Under the pieces are notes generated by a model. The model did no database searches and had not been told where the DNA came from. It was given only the letters and a program-made list of their open reading frames with translations. Of a stretch of DNA of 37,506 nt, positions 6,857 through 16,068 are shown piece by piece. How positions within the stretch are numbered: position 1 is the stretch's first letter; each line of letters begins with the position of its first letter. This DNA is from Candidatus Rokuibacteriota bacterium (GTDB taxonomy: Bacteria > Methylomirabilota > Methylomirabilia > Rokubacteriales > CSP1-6). The stretch lies in assembly GCA_030647435.1 (NCBI GenBank), contig JAUSJX010000034.1, positions 1 to 37,506 of the forward strand, given 5' to 3'. Made by a program: the position numbers and the translations under genes.

Positions 6857-8002
6857 ATGATCGGCTTCCAGCTCACCGAGCAGCAGGAGCTCATGCGGCG
6901 GAGCATCCGCGACTTCATGCTCAAGGCGTCCTCGCCGCAGATGATCCAGGAAGCGGACGAGCAGGATCAGCTGCCGGAGGCGTTTCTCGACACGATGGCG
7001 CGCGCCGGGTGGTTCGCCCTCGTGGTCCCCGAGGCCTATGGCGGCAGCGGCGCGGGCGCGCTCGACGTCTCGCTGGCGCTGGAAGCCTTCGCCCAGCAGT
7101 GGCCGCTGGTCTCCCACATCTTCTACTCGCTCTACTTCGTGGGCGCCGACGCCATCGCGCACTTCGGCGACGAGAGCCAGAAGAAGCGGTACCTGCCGCG
7201 CATCGCGCAAGGCGAGATGCGGGTGGCCATGGCGATCACCGAGAGCGGCTCGGGCTCCGACGCCGCGTCCCTCACCACCACGGCCTCGCGCGACGGCGAC
7301 GAGTGGGTCCTGAAGGGCGAGAAGATGTTCTGCACGGGAGCGAACGTCTCGGACATCACGATGGTCGCCGCCCGGACGGATGCCCCCGCCCCTAAGCACA
7401 AGGGCATCTCGCTCTTCCTGGTCGACCGCGACACACGCGGTTTCGAGATCCGTCTTTTGAAGAAGCTCGGCTTCAAGGGCCTCTCCACGACCGAGATCTT
7501 CCTCGACGACGTTCGTGTCCCCGCTGGCCGGTTGCTCGGCCGCCTCAACGGGGGCTGGGACCACCTCTGCCAGATCCTGGCCCGCGAGCGCTCGTGCATC
7601 GCCGCCATCTACACCGGCGGTGCCCAGCGGGCGATGGAGCAGGCGATCACGTACGTCAAGGAGCGCCGCCAGTTCGGCCAGCCGATCGCCGCGTTCCAGT
7701 TCACCAAGGGCAAGATCGCCGACATGCAGGTCGCGATCGAGGCCGGGCGGCTGCTCACCTACCAGGCGGCCTGGCGCGTGGACATGGGGCTTCCGTCCGA
7801 CCGCGAGTCGTCCATCGCCAAGCTCTTCGCCACCGAGGCGTACATGCGGATCGCCAACCAGGGGCTCCAGCTGATGGGCGGCTACGGCTACATGATGGAG
7901 ACGGAGATGCAGCGCCACTTCCGTGACGCCAAGCTCGGCGAGATCGGCGGCGGCACCTCTGAGATCCAGCGGCTCGTCATCGCCCGGTGCGCGGGGCTCT
8001 GA
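6857..8002 (+). CDS. Acyl-CoA dehydrogenase
   Basis: This 381-residue flavoenzyme would make a 2,3-enoyl-CoA and feed electrons to ETF. The N-terminal helical domain is followed by the flavin/substrate segment AMAITESGSGSDAASLTTTA (about 123-142), then ERRQFGQPIAAFQ (about 269-281) and QLMGGYGYMME. Near the C-terminus it reads GGGTSEIQRLVIAR; the catalytic Glu of MCAD-type enzymes (YEGTSxI) is Gly here, so the base is probably elsewhere, as in isovaleryl- and long-chain dehydrogenases. GAGGGAGGAG precedes ATG 6857. The gene lies 27 bases after the ATPase gene and one base before the next flavoenzyme, so it belongs to the same operon. Confidence 0.92.
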   Translation: MIGFQLTEQQELMRRSIRDFMLKASSPQMIQEADEQDQLPEAFLDTMARAGWFALVVPEAYGGSGAGALDVSLALEAFAQQWPLVSHIFYSLYFVGADAIAHFGDESQKKRYLPRIAQGEMRVAMAITESGSGSDAASLTTTASRDGDEWVLKGEKMFCTGANVSDITMVAARTDAPAPKHKGISLFLVDRDTRGFEIRLLKKLGFKGLSTTEIFLDDVRVPAGRLLGRLNGGWDHLCQILARERSCIAAIYTGGAQRAMEQAITYVKERRQFGQPIAAFQFTKGKIADMQVAIEAGRLLTYQAAWRVDMGLPSDRESSIAKLFATEAYMRIANQGLQLMGGYGYMMETEMQRHFRDAKLGEIGGGTSEIQRLVIARCAGL

Positions 8003-8003
8003 G

Positions 8004-9986
8004 ATGGCGGCCGCCTTCGAGTACCTCTTCACGCCGATCCGGCTCGGGCCGGTGACATTGCGGAACCGCATCATGGTCGCGCCCTACGCCGCGCTGTTCG
8101 CCTCCGAGGAGTACCTGCCGACCGAGCGCCAGGCGGCGCACTACGGCGACCTCGCGCGCGGCGGCGCGGCCCTCATCGTGATGGGCGGCTCCGTGGTTCA
8201 CCCCAACAGCCTCGCCCATCCGGGGTTCAACCTGATCTCGGACGAGCGGGCGATTCCCGGCTACCGCCGGATCGCGCAGCGGGTCCACGAGCACGGCGCG
8301 AAGATCTTCTCGCAGCTCTCGCACCACGGCCGCCAGACGCCCTCCGTCTACTCCCGTCGCGTCCCGTGGGCGCCCTCGCCCATCCCGTGCCTCCTCTACC
8401 GCGAGACGCCGAAGGAGATGGAGGAGGAGGACATCCAGGATGTCATCGCCCACACGGTGCTGAGCGCGCGCAACGTGGTGGACGCCGGCTTCGACGGCGT
8501 CGAGCTCTACGCCGCCCACGGCTACCTGATGAGCCAGTTCCTGTCGCCCGTTTCCAACCTGCGCACCGACGCCTGGGGCGGATCGCTCGACAACCGTCTG
8601 CGCTTCGTCGTCGAGACCGCCCGGGCGGTGCGGAGCACCATCGGGCCGGATCGGGCTCTCGGCCTCCGGCTCAACGGCGACGACTTCACGCCCGGCGGGC
8701 TGACACCGGACGACTGCAGGGAGATCGCGCGGCGTCTGGACGCGTTCGGCCTCTTCGACTACTTCAGCATCAGCGGCACGACTTACTACGCGTTTCCGCT
8801 CATCGTTCCAGACGGGTCGTTCCCGCCCGGCCTCTTCGTCCACCTGGCGTCGGGCATCAAGTCGGTGGTGCGGGCGCCGGTGGCGGTCGTCGGCCGCATC
8901 AACAGCCCGGTGCAGGCCGAGAAGATCCTGGCCGACGGGCACGCCGACCTGATCGCAATGGTCCGCGCCCTGCTCGCCGATCCCGAACTGCCTTCGAAGG
9001 CGCGCGACGGGCGCCTGGACGACATCCGTCCCTGCATCGCCTGCAACGAGGGGTGCATCGGCCGCGAGATCCGCCACGCCCCCATCAGCTGCACCGTGAA
9101 CCCGGCGGTGGGGCTCGAGGCGACGCTCGGGATCGGCACGCTCACGAAGGCTTCGCGGCGCCGGCGCGTCCTGGTGGTGGGCGGCGGCCCGGCCGGGATG
9201 GAGGCGGCGCGCGTCGCCGCCCTGCGTGGGCACGAGGTGACGCTGGTCGAGGCTGCGGACGCGCTCGGTGGTCAGGCGCTCTTGGTCGCGAGGCTCCCGA
9301 GCCGCCAGGAGTTCGAAGGGTTGGTGCGCTGGCTCGAGCGGCAGGTGCGTCAACTCTGCGAAGTCCGCCTCGGCACGACGGTCGGCGCCGATGACGTCCT
9401 CCGTCACGCGCCCGATGCCGTGGTCGTGGCGACGGGCTCGGTCCCCGTCCGGACCGGCTACACACCCGTTCGTCCCGACGTGGCCGAGGTGCCGGGCGTC
9501 GTGCTTTCTCACGTCCTCACCGTGTGGGACGTTCTCAGTAACGGCCGGGCGCTGGGCGAGCGCGTGGTCCTCGTGGATGACCTGCACGACTGGGGAGGCC
9601 TCGGCGTCGCGGAGTACCTGGCCGCCCAGGGGAAGCGCGTGGACGTGGTGAGCCGGCTGCTCCACGCGGGGATGGATATCAATCCGACCTCGCTCGGCCC
9701 GCTCTACGGTCGCCTCCGCAAGCGCGGCGTGGCGTTCCATCCGGCGACGGTGGTGACGGAGATCCTGCCCGACTCCGTCAGGACGCTCGACCTCTTCACG
9801 AACGCCAAGGGAACCATCGGCGCCGTCGACACGGTCGTGCTGGCCATGGGAAGCCGGGCGCGCAACGAGCTGGCCCGCGCGCTCAAGGGCCGCGTTCCCG
9901 AGCTCCACGTGGTGGGCGACTGCCTGGCTCCGCGCCGCGTGCTCGACGCGGTGTACGAAGGCCACCTCGCCGGGAGAGCCATCTGA
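8004..9986 (+). CDS. OYE-type FMN/4Fe-4S/FAD oxidoreductase (2,4-dienoyl-CoA reductase/TMADH family), paralogue 1
   Basis: This 660-residue protein has the three parts of the 2,4-dienoyl-CoA reductase/trimethylamine dehydrogenase family. An FMN TIM barrel occupies residues 1-340 (signature HGYLMSQFLSP from 172). A 4Fe-4S site follows at Cys344, 347, 351 and 363. A Rossmann FAD/NAD(P) domain begins with GGGPAG near 393. It probably reduces or oxidises an unsaturated acyl-CoA or enone. Unlike the two paralogues it has Tyr169 before His172 and Tyr174, the pattern of trimethylamine dehydrogenase, though the Cys that binds FMN covalently in that enzyme is replaced by Ala. The start is one base after the dehydrogenase stop. 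It overlaps the next gene by one base (TGATG). Confidence 0.92.
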   Translation: MAAAFEYLFTPIRLGPVTLRNRIMVAPYAALFASEEYLPTERQAAHYGDLARGGAALIVMGGSVVHPNSLAHPGFNLISDERAIPGYRRIAQRVHEHGAKIFSQLSHHGRQTPSVYSRRVPWAPSPIPCLLYRETPKEMEEEDIQDVIAHTVLSARNVVDAGFDGVELYAAHGYLMSQFLSPVSNLRTDAWGGSLDNRLRFVVETARAVRSTIGPDRALGLRLNGDDFTPGGLTPDDCREIARRLDAFGLFDYFSISGTTYYAFPLIVPDGSFPPGLFVHLASGIKSVVRAPVAVVGRINSPVQAEKILADGHADLIAMVRALLADPELPSKARDGRLDDIRPCIACNEGCIGREIRHAPISCTVNPAVGLEATLGIGTLTKASRRRRVLVVGGGPAGMEAARVAALRGHEVTLVEAADALGGQALLVARLPSRQEFEGLVRWLERQVRQLCEVRLGTTVGADDVLRHAPDAVVVATGSVPVRTGYTPVRPDVAEVPGVVLSHVLTVWDVLSNGRALGERVVLVDDLHDWGGLGVAEYLAAQGKRVDVVSRLLHAGMDINPTSLGPLYGRLRKRGVAFHPATVVTEILPDSVRTLDLFTNAKGTIGAVDTVVLAMGSRARNELARALKGRVPELHVVGDCLAPRRVLDAVYEGHLAGRAI

Positions 9987-10897
9987 TGGCGCCGAGCGAG
10001 GAGAAGCCGGTGGTCGGTGTCGTCGGTGTCGGGCGCATGGGCTACCTCCTCGCGCGCAATCTCCTGAGCCACGGCTTTCCCGTCGTCGTGGCGGGACACC
10101 GGAACCCCGAGCCGGTGGCGGCGCTGGCGTCCCAAGGCGCCATCGAAGCCGCCGGCGTGGGTGAGCTGGCCGCTCGGTCGGACGTCGTCCTGCTCGTCGT
10201 GCCCGGTGCGAGCGAGGTCGAGGCGCTCGTCATCTCACCGGGCGAGATCACGTCCAGCGCGCGGCCGGGAAGCATCGTCGTCGACATGACGACGAACCAC
10301 CCCGACGTCGTCAGCCGCTGCGCGGCCGTTCTCGCCACCCGCGGCGTGCGGATGCTCGATGCGCCCATGAGCCGCGGCGTCCCGGCCGCGGAGGCGGGGA
10401 CGCTGCTGCTCCAGGTGGGCGGCGACGCGATCACGCTCGCGGCGGTACGGCCGGTGCTGGAGGCCGTCGCCTCCGACGTCCTGCACATGGGGCCGCTCGG
10501 CGCCGGGATGACGGCCAAGATCGTCAACAACCTCAAGGCGCTGAGCGAGCTGCCCCTCATCGAGGAGGCGCTGCGCCTCGGTGTTTGCCTCGGACTCGAC
10601 CCCGAGCGGCTGTCGGGGCTCTTCCAGGCCGGCTCGGCCGACTCCTTCATGGTGCGGACGCACGTGCCGAGGATCCTCGGCCGCGACCAGCGGATCTTCG
10701 CCACAGTGGACACCGTCCTCAAGGACCTCGAGCTCGCGCTCCGCCTCGCCACCACCGTCGACGTGCCGCTCCCGATGATGGCCGCCGCCCGTCAGGTCTA
10801 TGCGGCGGCCCGGGACCAGGGGCTCGGGCAATCGGACCTGACAGCGGCGGTCAAGGTCTTCTCACCCTCTGAAGCGGCCGTGGGGAGCCCGCGGTGA
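9986..10897 (+). CDS. NAD(P)-dependent beta-hydroxyacid dehydrogenase (3-hydroxyisobutyrate dehydrogenase-like)
   Basis: This 303-residue member of the 6-phosphogluconate/3-hydroxyisobutyrate dehydrogenase superfamily would oxidise a beta-hydroxyacid or reduce the semialdehyde. The dinucleotide motif GVVGVGRMG is at residues 11-19, the substrate loop DAPMSRGVPAAEAGTL near 129-144 (usually DAPVSGG), and the catalytic Lys178 lies in GAGMTAKIVNNL. The C-terminal helical domain has a normal KDLELAL segment. The ATG at 9986 uses the last base of the preceding stop, and the gene ends in a GTGA overlap with the CoA ligase, so it is firmly inside the operon. The length is normal. The substrate is unknown. 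Confidence 0.88.
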   Translation: MAPSEEKPVVGVVGVGRMGYLLARNLLSHGFPVVVAGHRNPEPVAALASQGAIEAAGVGELAARSDVVLLVVPGASEVEALVISPGEITSSARPGSIVVDMTTNHPDVVSRCAAVLATRGVRMLDAPMSRGVPAAEAGTLLLQVGGDAITLAAVRPVLEAVASDVLHMGPLGAGMTAKIVNNLKALSELPLIEEALRLGVCLGLDPERLSGLFQAGSADSFMVRTHVPRILGRDQRIFATVDTVLKDLELALRLATTVDVPLPMMAAARQVYAAARDQGLGQSDLTAAVKVFSPSEAAVGSPR

Positions 10898-12510
10898 GCC
10901 GCGCGTCCGCGCCCGATACCCTCGGCCGCGTCCTCGCCGAGCAGGCGGAGCGCCTCGGGGACCGGGCGTTTCTCACCTGTGCGGGAAGGCAATGGAGCTA
11001 CTGGGCGATGAACGAGATCGCGTGCCGGGTGGCGAACGGGCTCGCGGCGCGCGGGGTGGGCAAGGGGACCGTCGTCGGCCTCATGATGCCCAACGTCCCC
11101 GAGCTCCTCATCACCTGGTTCGCGCTCTCGAAGCTCGGTGCCGTGGAGGCGCCCGTGAACACGGCCCTCCGGGGTCAGAGCCTGGTCCACGTGCTCGGCG
11201 ACATCGGCGCCCGCACGCTGATCGCGGGACGCGAGTACCTGGAGGAGATTGCGCGCGTCGCGGAGCACGTTCCCTCGATCGCCGAGGTGATCGTCTTCGA
11301 TCGCCACGACGCCGGCGCCGTCCCCTCGGGCTTCCCCTTCCCGGCGGTCCCGTTCGCCGAGCTGCTCGAGGGCCCGGCCCGGGAGCCTGACGTCGAGGTC
11401 GGGTCCCAGGACGTGATGGCGATCATGCACACCTCCGGCACGACCGGCCTCTCCAAGGGCGTGATGCTCTGCCACCGCCACCAGTTCGTCCTGGCCCGCA
11501 ACGTGACGACCCACGTGGGGATGACTGGGGACGACGTCGTCTTCTCGTGCCTTCCGTACTTCCACAACATGGCCCAGGCCCTCCTGGCCTATCCCGCGCT
11601 GCAGGTCGGCGCGCGGGTGGCGATGGTGGAGCGGTTCAGCGCGAACCACTTCTGGCGCGAGGTCCGCGAGAGCGCCAGCACGGTGCTGATTTTCATCGGC
11701 TCCATGCTCGCCATCCTCCTCAAGCAGCCGGCGCGGCCCGACGAGGGAAGCCACCACCTGCGCGTCGGCTTCGGCGTCCCGGTGCCCGCCGACGTGTACC
11801 GTGACTTCCGCGCGCGCTTCGGGGTGGAGCTCGTGAGCGGCTACGGCTCCACCGAAGCGTCGATGGTCGCCTTCACGCCGCCCGGCAACCCGCGGCCGGA
11901 GTCGGCGGGCCGCATCCTGCCGTCCTACGACGTCAGGATTGTGGACGCGGAGGACCGGGAAGTGCCTCGCGGCGTCATGGGCGAGCTGGTGCTCCGGCCG
12001 CGGGAGCCCTGGATCACGTTCCTCGGCTACCACGGCCAGCCCGAGGCCACGGCGGCAGCGTGGCGAAATCTATATTTCCACACCGGCGACGCCGCGGTCA
12101 TCGACGAGGACGGCTTCCTCCACTTCCGTGACCGGATCAAGGACGTGATCCGGCGCCGCGGCGAGAACATCTCGTCCGTCGAGGTGGAGAGCGTGGTGAA
12201 CCTCCACCCGTCGGTGCTGACCTCGGCCGCGTTCGCCGTTCCCTCCGACGTGGGCGAGGACGAGGTGAAGGTCGTGTTCGTGTTGCGCGAGGGCGCCGGC
12301 CTCGACCCGGCAGCGCTGTTGGCCCACTGCGAGGAGCACCTGCCGTACTTCGCCGTCCCCCGCTACGTCGAGGTGCGTCCCGCGCTTCCCCTCACGCCGA
12401 CGCAACGCGTGGAGAAACGCACGCTCCGCGACGAGGGGATCACGCCGGCGACGTGGGATCGGGAGGCGGCCGGGTACCGGCTCCGGCGGACGACGGGGGT
12501 GGCGCGATGA
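10894..12510 (+). CDS. Acyl-CoA ligase (AMP-forming, CaiC-like), paralogue 1
   Basis: This 538-residue ANL-superfamily enzyme would activate a carboxylic acid with ATP and CoA. The phosphate loop TSGTTGLSKGV is at residues 180-190, the YGSTEAS motif near 317, the FHTGDAAVIDEDG segment near 396, and the hinge plus C-terminal DRIKDVIRRRGENISSVEVE. In the last motif LTPTQRVEKRTLR the position usually held by the adenylation Lys is Arg505, with Lys508 nearby; the second ligase has the same change, and similar TQRVxK endings occur in this subfamily as I recall it. The overall resemblance is to crotonobetaine/carnitine-CoA ligases. It is joined by GTGA and ATGA overlaps to its neighbours. Confidence 0.9.
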   Translation: MSRASAPDTLGRVLAEQAERLGDRAFLTCAGRQWSYWAMNEIACRVANGLAARGVGKGTVVGLMMPNVPELLITWFALSKLGAVEAPVNTALRGQSLVHVLGDIGARTLIAGREYLEEIARVAEHVPSIAEVIVFDRHDAGAVPSGFPFPAVPFAELLEGPAREPDVEVGSQDVMAIMHTSGTTGLSKGVMLCHRHQFVLARNVTTHVGMTGDDVVFSCLPYFHNMAQALLAYPALQVGARVAMVERFSANHFWREVRESASTVLIFIGSMLAILLKQPARPDEGSHHLRVGFGVPVPADVYRDFRARFGVELVSGYGSTEASMVAFTPPGNPRPESAGRILPSYDVRIVDAEDREVPRGVMGELVLRPREPWITFLGYHGQPEATAAAWRNLYFHTGDAAVIDEDGFLHFRDRIKDVIRRRGENISSVEVESVVNLHPSVLTSAAFAVPSDVGEDEVKVVFVLREGAGLDPAALLAHCEEHLPYFAVPRYVEVRPALPLTPTQRVEKRTLRDEGITPATWDREAAGYRLRRTTGVAR

Positions 12511-14459
12511 GTCGCGAGTTCCCGCATCTCTTCAGCCCGCTCCGGATCGGGCCCGTGACGGTCCCGAACCGGATCCTCCTCCCGGCCCACGGCACGATGT
12601 TCGCGGACGACAACGTCCCCGGCGAGCGCCTGGCCGCCTACCTTGCCGAGCGGGCCCGCGGCGGCGTCGGGGTGATCGTCACCGAGATCACCGCGGTCCA
12701 TCCCACGTCGCGGCCGATGGACAACGTGATCCTCGGCTACGACCCGAAGGTCATCCTGGGCTTCCGCCGTGTCGCCGAGCGCATCCACGAGCACGGGGCG
12801 AAGGTCTTCGGCCAGGTGTGGCACTGCGGGCGGCAGAGCGACGGATTCTTCTCGGGCCTGCCGCTGTGGGCGCCGTCGGCCATCCCGTGCCCGGTCAGCC
12901 GCGAGATGCCGCACGCGATGACGCGGGACGAGATCGCCGAGGTCGTGGCGGGTTACGTCACCGTGGCGCGCCACATGAAGGCCGCGGGGTACGACGGGAT
13001 CGAGCTCCACGGTGGCCACGGCTACCTGATCCAGCAGTTCCTCTCGCCGTGGAGCAACCAGCGCGAGGACGAGTACGGCGGCTCGCTCGACAACCGGCTC
13101 CGGTTCGCGCTCGAGGTCGTGAGCGCGGTCCGCCGGGAGGTGGGCCCGGGCCTCGCGGTGGGGATGCGGATCAGCGGCGACGAGCTCACGCCGGGCGGGC
13201 TCACCCTCCGCGACATGCAGGAGATCGTCCGGCGGCTCGAGGCGACGGGCGCGCTCGACTACTTCTCGGTCAGCGTCGGCAACTACACCGTCCACGACGT
13301 GATGATCGGCGACATGACCGTCCCGCCGGGGGCGCTCGTGCCCCTCGCGGCCGGGATCAAGGAGGCGGTGCGCCTGCCGGTGGCGACGGTCATGCGCATC
13401 AAGGATCCGGTGCAGGCCGAGCAGATCCTCGCCGATGGCCACGCCGACCTCGTGGCGATGTGCCGCGCGCTCATCGCCGATCCGGAACTGCCGCTCAAGG
13501 CGCGCGAGGGACGGCTCGAGGAGATCCGGATCTGCACCTCGTGCAACCAGGAGTGCCGTACACACTTCCGGGGCCGGGGGATCTCGTGCATCCAGAACCC
13601 GGCGGTGGGACGCGAGCGCGAGCTGGGCGCGGGGACGCTCCGTCGCGCGGAGCGGCCGCGGTCCGTGCTGGTGGTGGGCGGCGGCCCCGCGGGCATGGAG
13701 TGCGCCCGCATCGCGGTCCTGCGCGGGCACCGGGTCGTGCTGTGCGAGCGGCGGGTGGCCCTCGGCGGTCAGGTGCGGATCGCGACGCGCGTGCCGACCC
13801 GCACGGAGCTCGGCGAGGTGATCCGCTTCCTCGAGACCCAGGTCCGCAAGCTCGGCGTCGAGGTCCGGCTGGAAACTGAGGTGACGCCGGCGCTCGTGGA
13901 GCGCGAGGCGCCCGACGTCGTCGTCCTGGCCACGGGCTCGGAGCCGCGGCCCGCCCCGGCGCCGGCCAACGGCGCCCCCCTGCAGCTCACCGTGTGGGAG
14001 GCGCTGGAGGATCCCGAGCGCGCGGGGCGCCGCGTGGTGCTCACCGACGAGGGCGTCGGCTTCTGGCAGTGCTGGGGCACGGCGGAGTTCCTGGCCGAGC
14101 GGGGCCGGCAGGTCACGGTGGTGACGCCGCTGCTGGCGGCCGGCCCCGAGATCCCGGCCGAGAGCGCGCCGAACCTCTTCCGGCGCCTTCGCGCCCGCGG
14201 CGCCAGGTGGATCACGAGCCACACGATCCGCGAGGTGCGCGAACGGCAGGTGGTGGCGGCACATGTCCTCTCCGGTCGACCCACGGTGCTCGAGGACGTC
14301 GACACGCTGATCCGCGTCCCCCACCAGGAAGCGTGCGTCGGGCTCGCGAACGCGCTCAGCGCGGCCGGCGTGCGGGTCCACACGATCGGCGACTGCGTGG
14401 CTCCCCGACGCATCACCGAGGCGATCCGCGAGGGGCACGTGCTGGGTCGCGCGCTGTGA
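12507..14459 (+). CDS. OYE-type FMN/4Fe-4S/FAD oxidoreductase, paralogue 2
   Basis: This 650-residue paralogue of the protein at 8004 has the same architecture: FMN barrel, 4Fe-4S site at Cys343, 346, 350 and 361, and a dinucleotide domain with GGGPAG. The barrel signature reads ELHGGHGYLIQQFLSP with His168 and His171, so it differs from paralogue 1 in the first active-site position. FSVSVGNYTVHDVMIGDMTV in the substrate region resembles paralogue 3 and not paralogue 1. The C-terminal domain has the usual HTIGDCVAPRRITEAIREGH segment. ATG 12507 overlaps the ligase stop; an extension upstream would only be read-through of the ligase. The likely substrate is an unsaturated acyl-CoA, but this is inference. 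Confidence 0.92.
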   Translation: MSREFPHLFSPLRIGPVTVPNRILLPAHGTMFADDNVPGERLAAYLAERARGGVGVIVTEITAVHPTSRPMDNVILGYDPKVILGFRRVAERIHEHGAKVFGQVWHCGRQSDGFFSGLPLWAPSAIPCPVSREMPHAMTRDEIAEVVAGYVTVARHMKAAGYDGIELHGGHGYLIQQFLSPWSNQREDEYGGSLDNRLRFALEVVSAVRREVGPGLAVGMRISGDELTPGGLTLRDMQEIVRRLEATGALDYFSVSVGNYTVHDVMIGDMTVPPGALVPLAAGIKEAVRLPVATVMRIKDPVQAEQILADGHADLVAMCRALIADPELPLKAREGRLEEIRICTSCNQECRTHFRGRGISCIQNPAVGRERELGAGTLRRAERPRSVLVVGGGPAGMECARIAVLRGHRVVLCERRVALGGQVRIATRVPTRTELGEVIRFLETQVRKLGVEVRLETEVTPALVEREAPDVVVLATGSEPRPAPAPANGAPLQLTVWEALEDPERAGRRVVLTDEGVGFWQCWGTAEFLAERGRQVTVVTPLLAAGPEIPAESAPNLFRRLRARGARWITSHTIREVRERQVVAAHVLSGRPTVLEDVDTLIRVPHQEACVGLANALSAAGVRVHTIGDCVAPRRITEAIREGHVLGRAL

Positions 14460-14476
14460 GCGAGGAGAGACGGGCG

Positions 14477-16066
14477 ATGCGCTACGAGCGAGAGTCGGCG
14501 GTGCTCGGGAGCGTGCTGGTCGACCAGGCGCGGACCGCGGCCGATCGCCCCTACCTCTTCTTCGGCAGCCAGGCCTACACCTTCGCCGAGACCAACCGCC
14601 GGGCCAACCGGGTCGCCAACGGGCTCCGGTCGCTCGGTGTCGGGCATGGCGAGCCCGTGTGCTTCATGTTGCCGAACCATCCCGACACGCTCTTCGCATG
14701 GTTCGGCATCAACAAGGCGGGGGCCATCGAGGTCCCGGTCAACACCAACTTCCGCGGCCCGGGTCTGGCGTACGCGATCAACGACGTGGGCGCCCGGCGC
14801 CTCCTCATCCACCGCGACCTGCTCGGCACGCTCAAGGCGGTCGAGCGCGATCTCCGCACGCTCGAGGAGGTCATTATCTGGGATCCGAGCGGCCGCGAGG
14901 ACGATCCCACCGGCCTCCGGTTCCGGACGTGCGCCCACCAGCAGCTCACCGACGCCTCCGATGGCGAGCCCGACGTGTCGGTGCACTACACGGACCTGAG
15001 CGCGATCCTCCACACCTCGGGGACGACGGGCCCGTCCAAGGGCGTGATGCTGAGCCACCATCACCAGATCTTTTTCGCCCAGATGATCGCCCGCCAGATG
15101 GGCTACCGCCCGGGCGAGGAGGTGGTGTACTCCTGCCTGCCGTACTATCACAATACCGCGCAGGCGATGACGGCCTTGCCGGCGCTGGTCACCGGGAACT
15201 CCATCGCGCTCGTCGAGCGGTTCAGCGGCAGCCGCTTCTGGGACGACATGCGTAAGCACGCGTGCACGGCGTTCATCTACTCGGGGTCGGTGCTCAGCAT
15301 GTTGATGAAGCAGCCGCCGCGGCTCGACGACCGTGCCCATCCGGCCCGCGTCGGCCTCGGCGTGCCCTTGCTCGCGTCGGTCCACCGGGGGTTCGAGGAG
15401 CGATTCGGCGTCACGCTCCTCACCGGCTTCGGCTCCACCGAGATCCAAGTCCCGGTCTACTCGTCGCCCGAGGGCCATCCCCCGGGCGCCTGCGGCAAGG
15501 TCGTCGGCGAGTACTGGGAGATGCGGATCGCCGACGAGAACGACGAGGAGGTGGCGACGGGTCAGGTCGGCGAGATCCTCTTCCGTCCGCGCGTCCCCCA
15601 CACGATGCTGGTCGGCTACTGGGGCAAGCCCGAGGAGACCGTCCCGGCCTTCCGCAATCTCTGGTGGCACCAGGGCGACATGGGCTACGTCGACGCCGAC
15701 GGCCACCTCTACTTCGTTGATCGCAAGAAGGACGTGATCCGCCGGCGCGGCGAGAACATCTCCTCCTTCGAGCTCGAAGCCATGCTGAACACGCACCCCG
15801 CCGTGCTGGAGTCGGCTGCCTTCGGCGTGCCATCGGACCTCGGCGAGGAGGAGGTCAAGATGGTCGTCGTCTTCAAGCCCGGCGAGCGCGCCTCCTTCGA
15901 AGAGCTGGCGGTGTTCTTGAGCGAGCGCGTGGCGCGCTTCGCCGTCCCGCGCTACTTCGAGGCGCGCGACGTTCTGCCCAAGACCCCCTCGGAGCGGATC
16001 CAGAAGCATCTCCTGAAGGCCGACGGCATGACGGCCGCGACCTGGGACCGGGAGCGGAGGGACTAG
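14477..16066 (+). CDS. Acyl-CoA ligase (AMP-forming, CaiC-like), paralogue 2
   Basis: This 529-residue ANL ligase is related to the one at 10894 along its whole length. The phosphate loop TSGTTGPSKGV is at residues 180-190, FGSTEIQ takes the place of YGSTEAS, and WWHQGDMGYVDADG replaces the usual TGD motif with QGD. The C-terminal motif KTPSERIQKHLLK has Arg507 where an adenylation Lys is usual. The ATG at 14477 has GAGGAGAG 7 bases upstream; an in-frame GTG at 14456 would overlap the previous stop and add seven residues, so the start is not fully certain. The gene ends two bases before the next. Confidence 0.9.
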   Translation: MRYERESAVLGSVLVDQARTAADRPYLFFGSQAYTFAETNRRANRVANGLRSLGVGHGEPVCFMLPNHPDTLFAWFGINKAGAIEVPVNTNFRGPGLAYAINDVGARRLLIHRDLLGTLKAVERDLRTLEEVIIWDPSGREDDPTGLRFRTCAHQQLTDASDGEPDVSVHYTDLSAILHTSGTTGPSKGVMLSHHHQIFFAQMIARQMGYRPGEEVVYSCLPYYHNTAQAMTALPALVTGNSIALVERFSGSRFWDDMRKHACTAFIYSGSVLSMLMKQPPRLDDRAHPARVGLGVPLLASVHRGFEERFGVTLLTGFGSTEIQVPVYSSPEGHPPGACGKVVGEYWEMRIADENDEEVATGQVGEILFRPRVPHTMLVGYWGKPEETVPAFRNLWWHQGDMGYVDADGHLYFVDRKKDVIRRRGENISSFELEAMLNTHPAVLESAAFGVPSDLGEEEVKMVVVFKPGERASFEELAVFLSERVARFAVPRYFEARDVLPKTPSERIQKHLLKADGMTAATWDRERRD

Positions 16067-16068
16067 CG

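Noticed and set aside
5981-8074. A 697-codon minus-strand open frame opposite livG and the acyl-CoA dehydrogenase
   Set aside because: Its composition is that of a GC-rich shadow and both plus-strand genes carry clear catalytic motifs.
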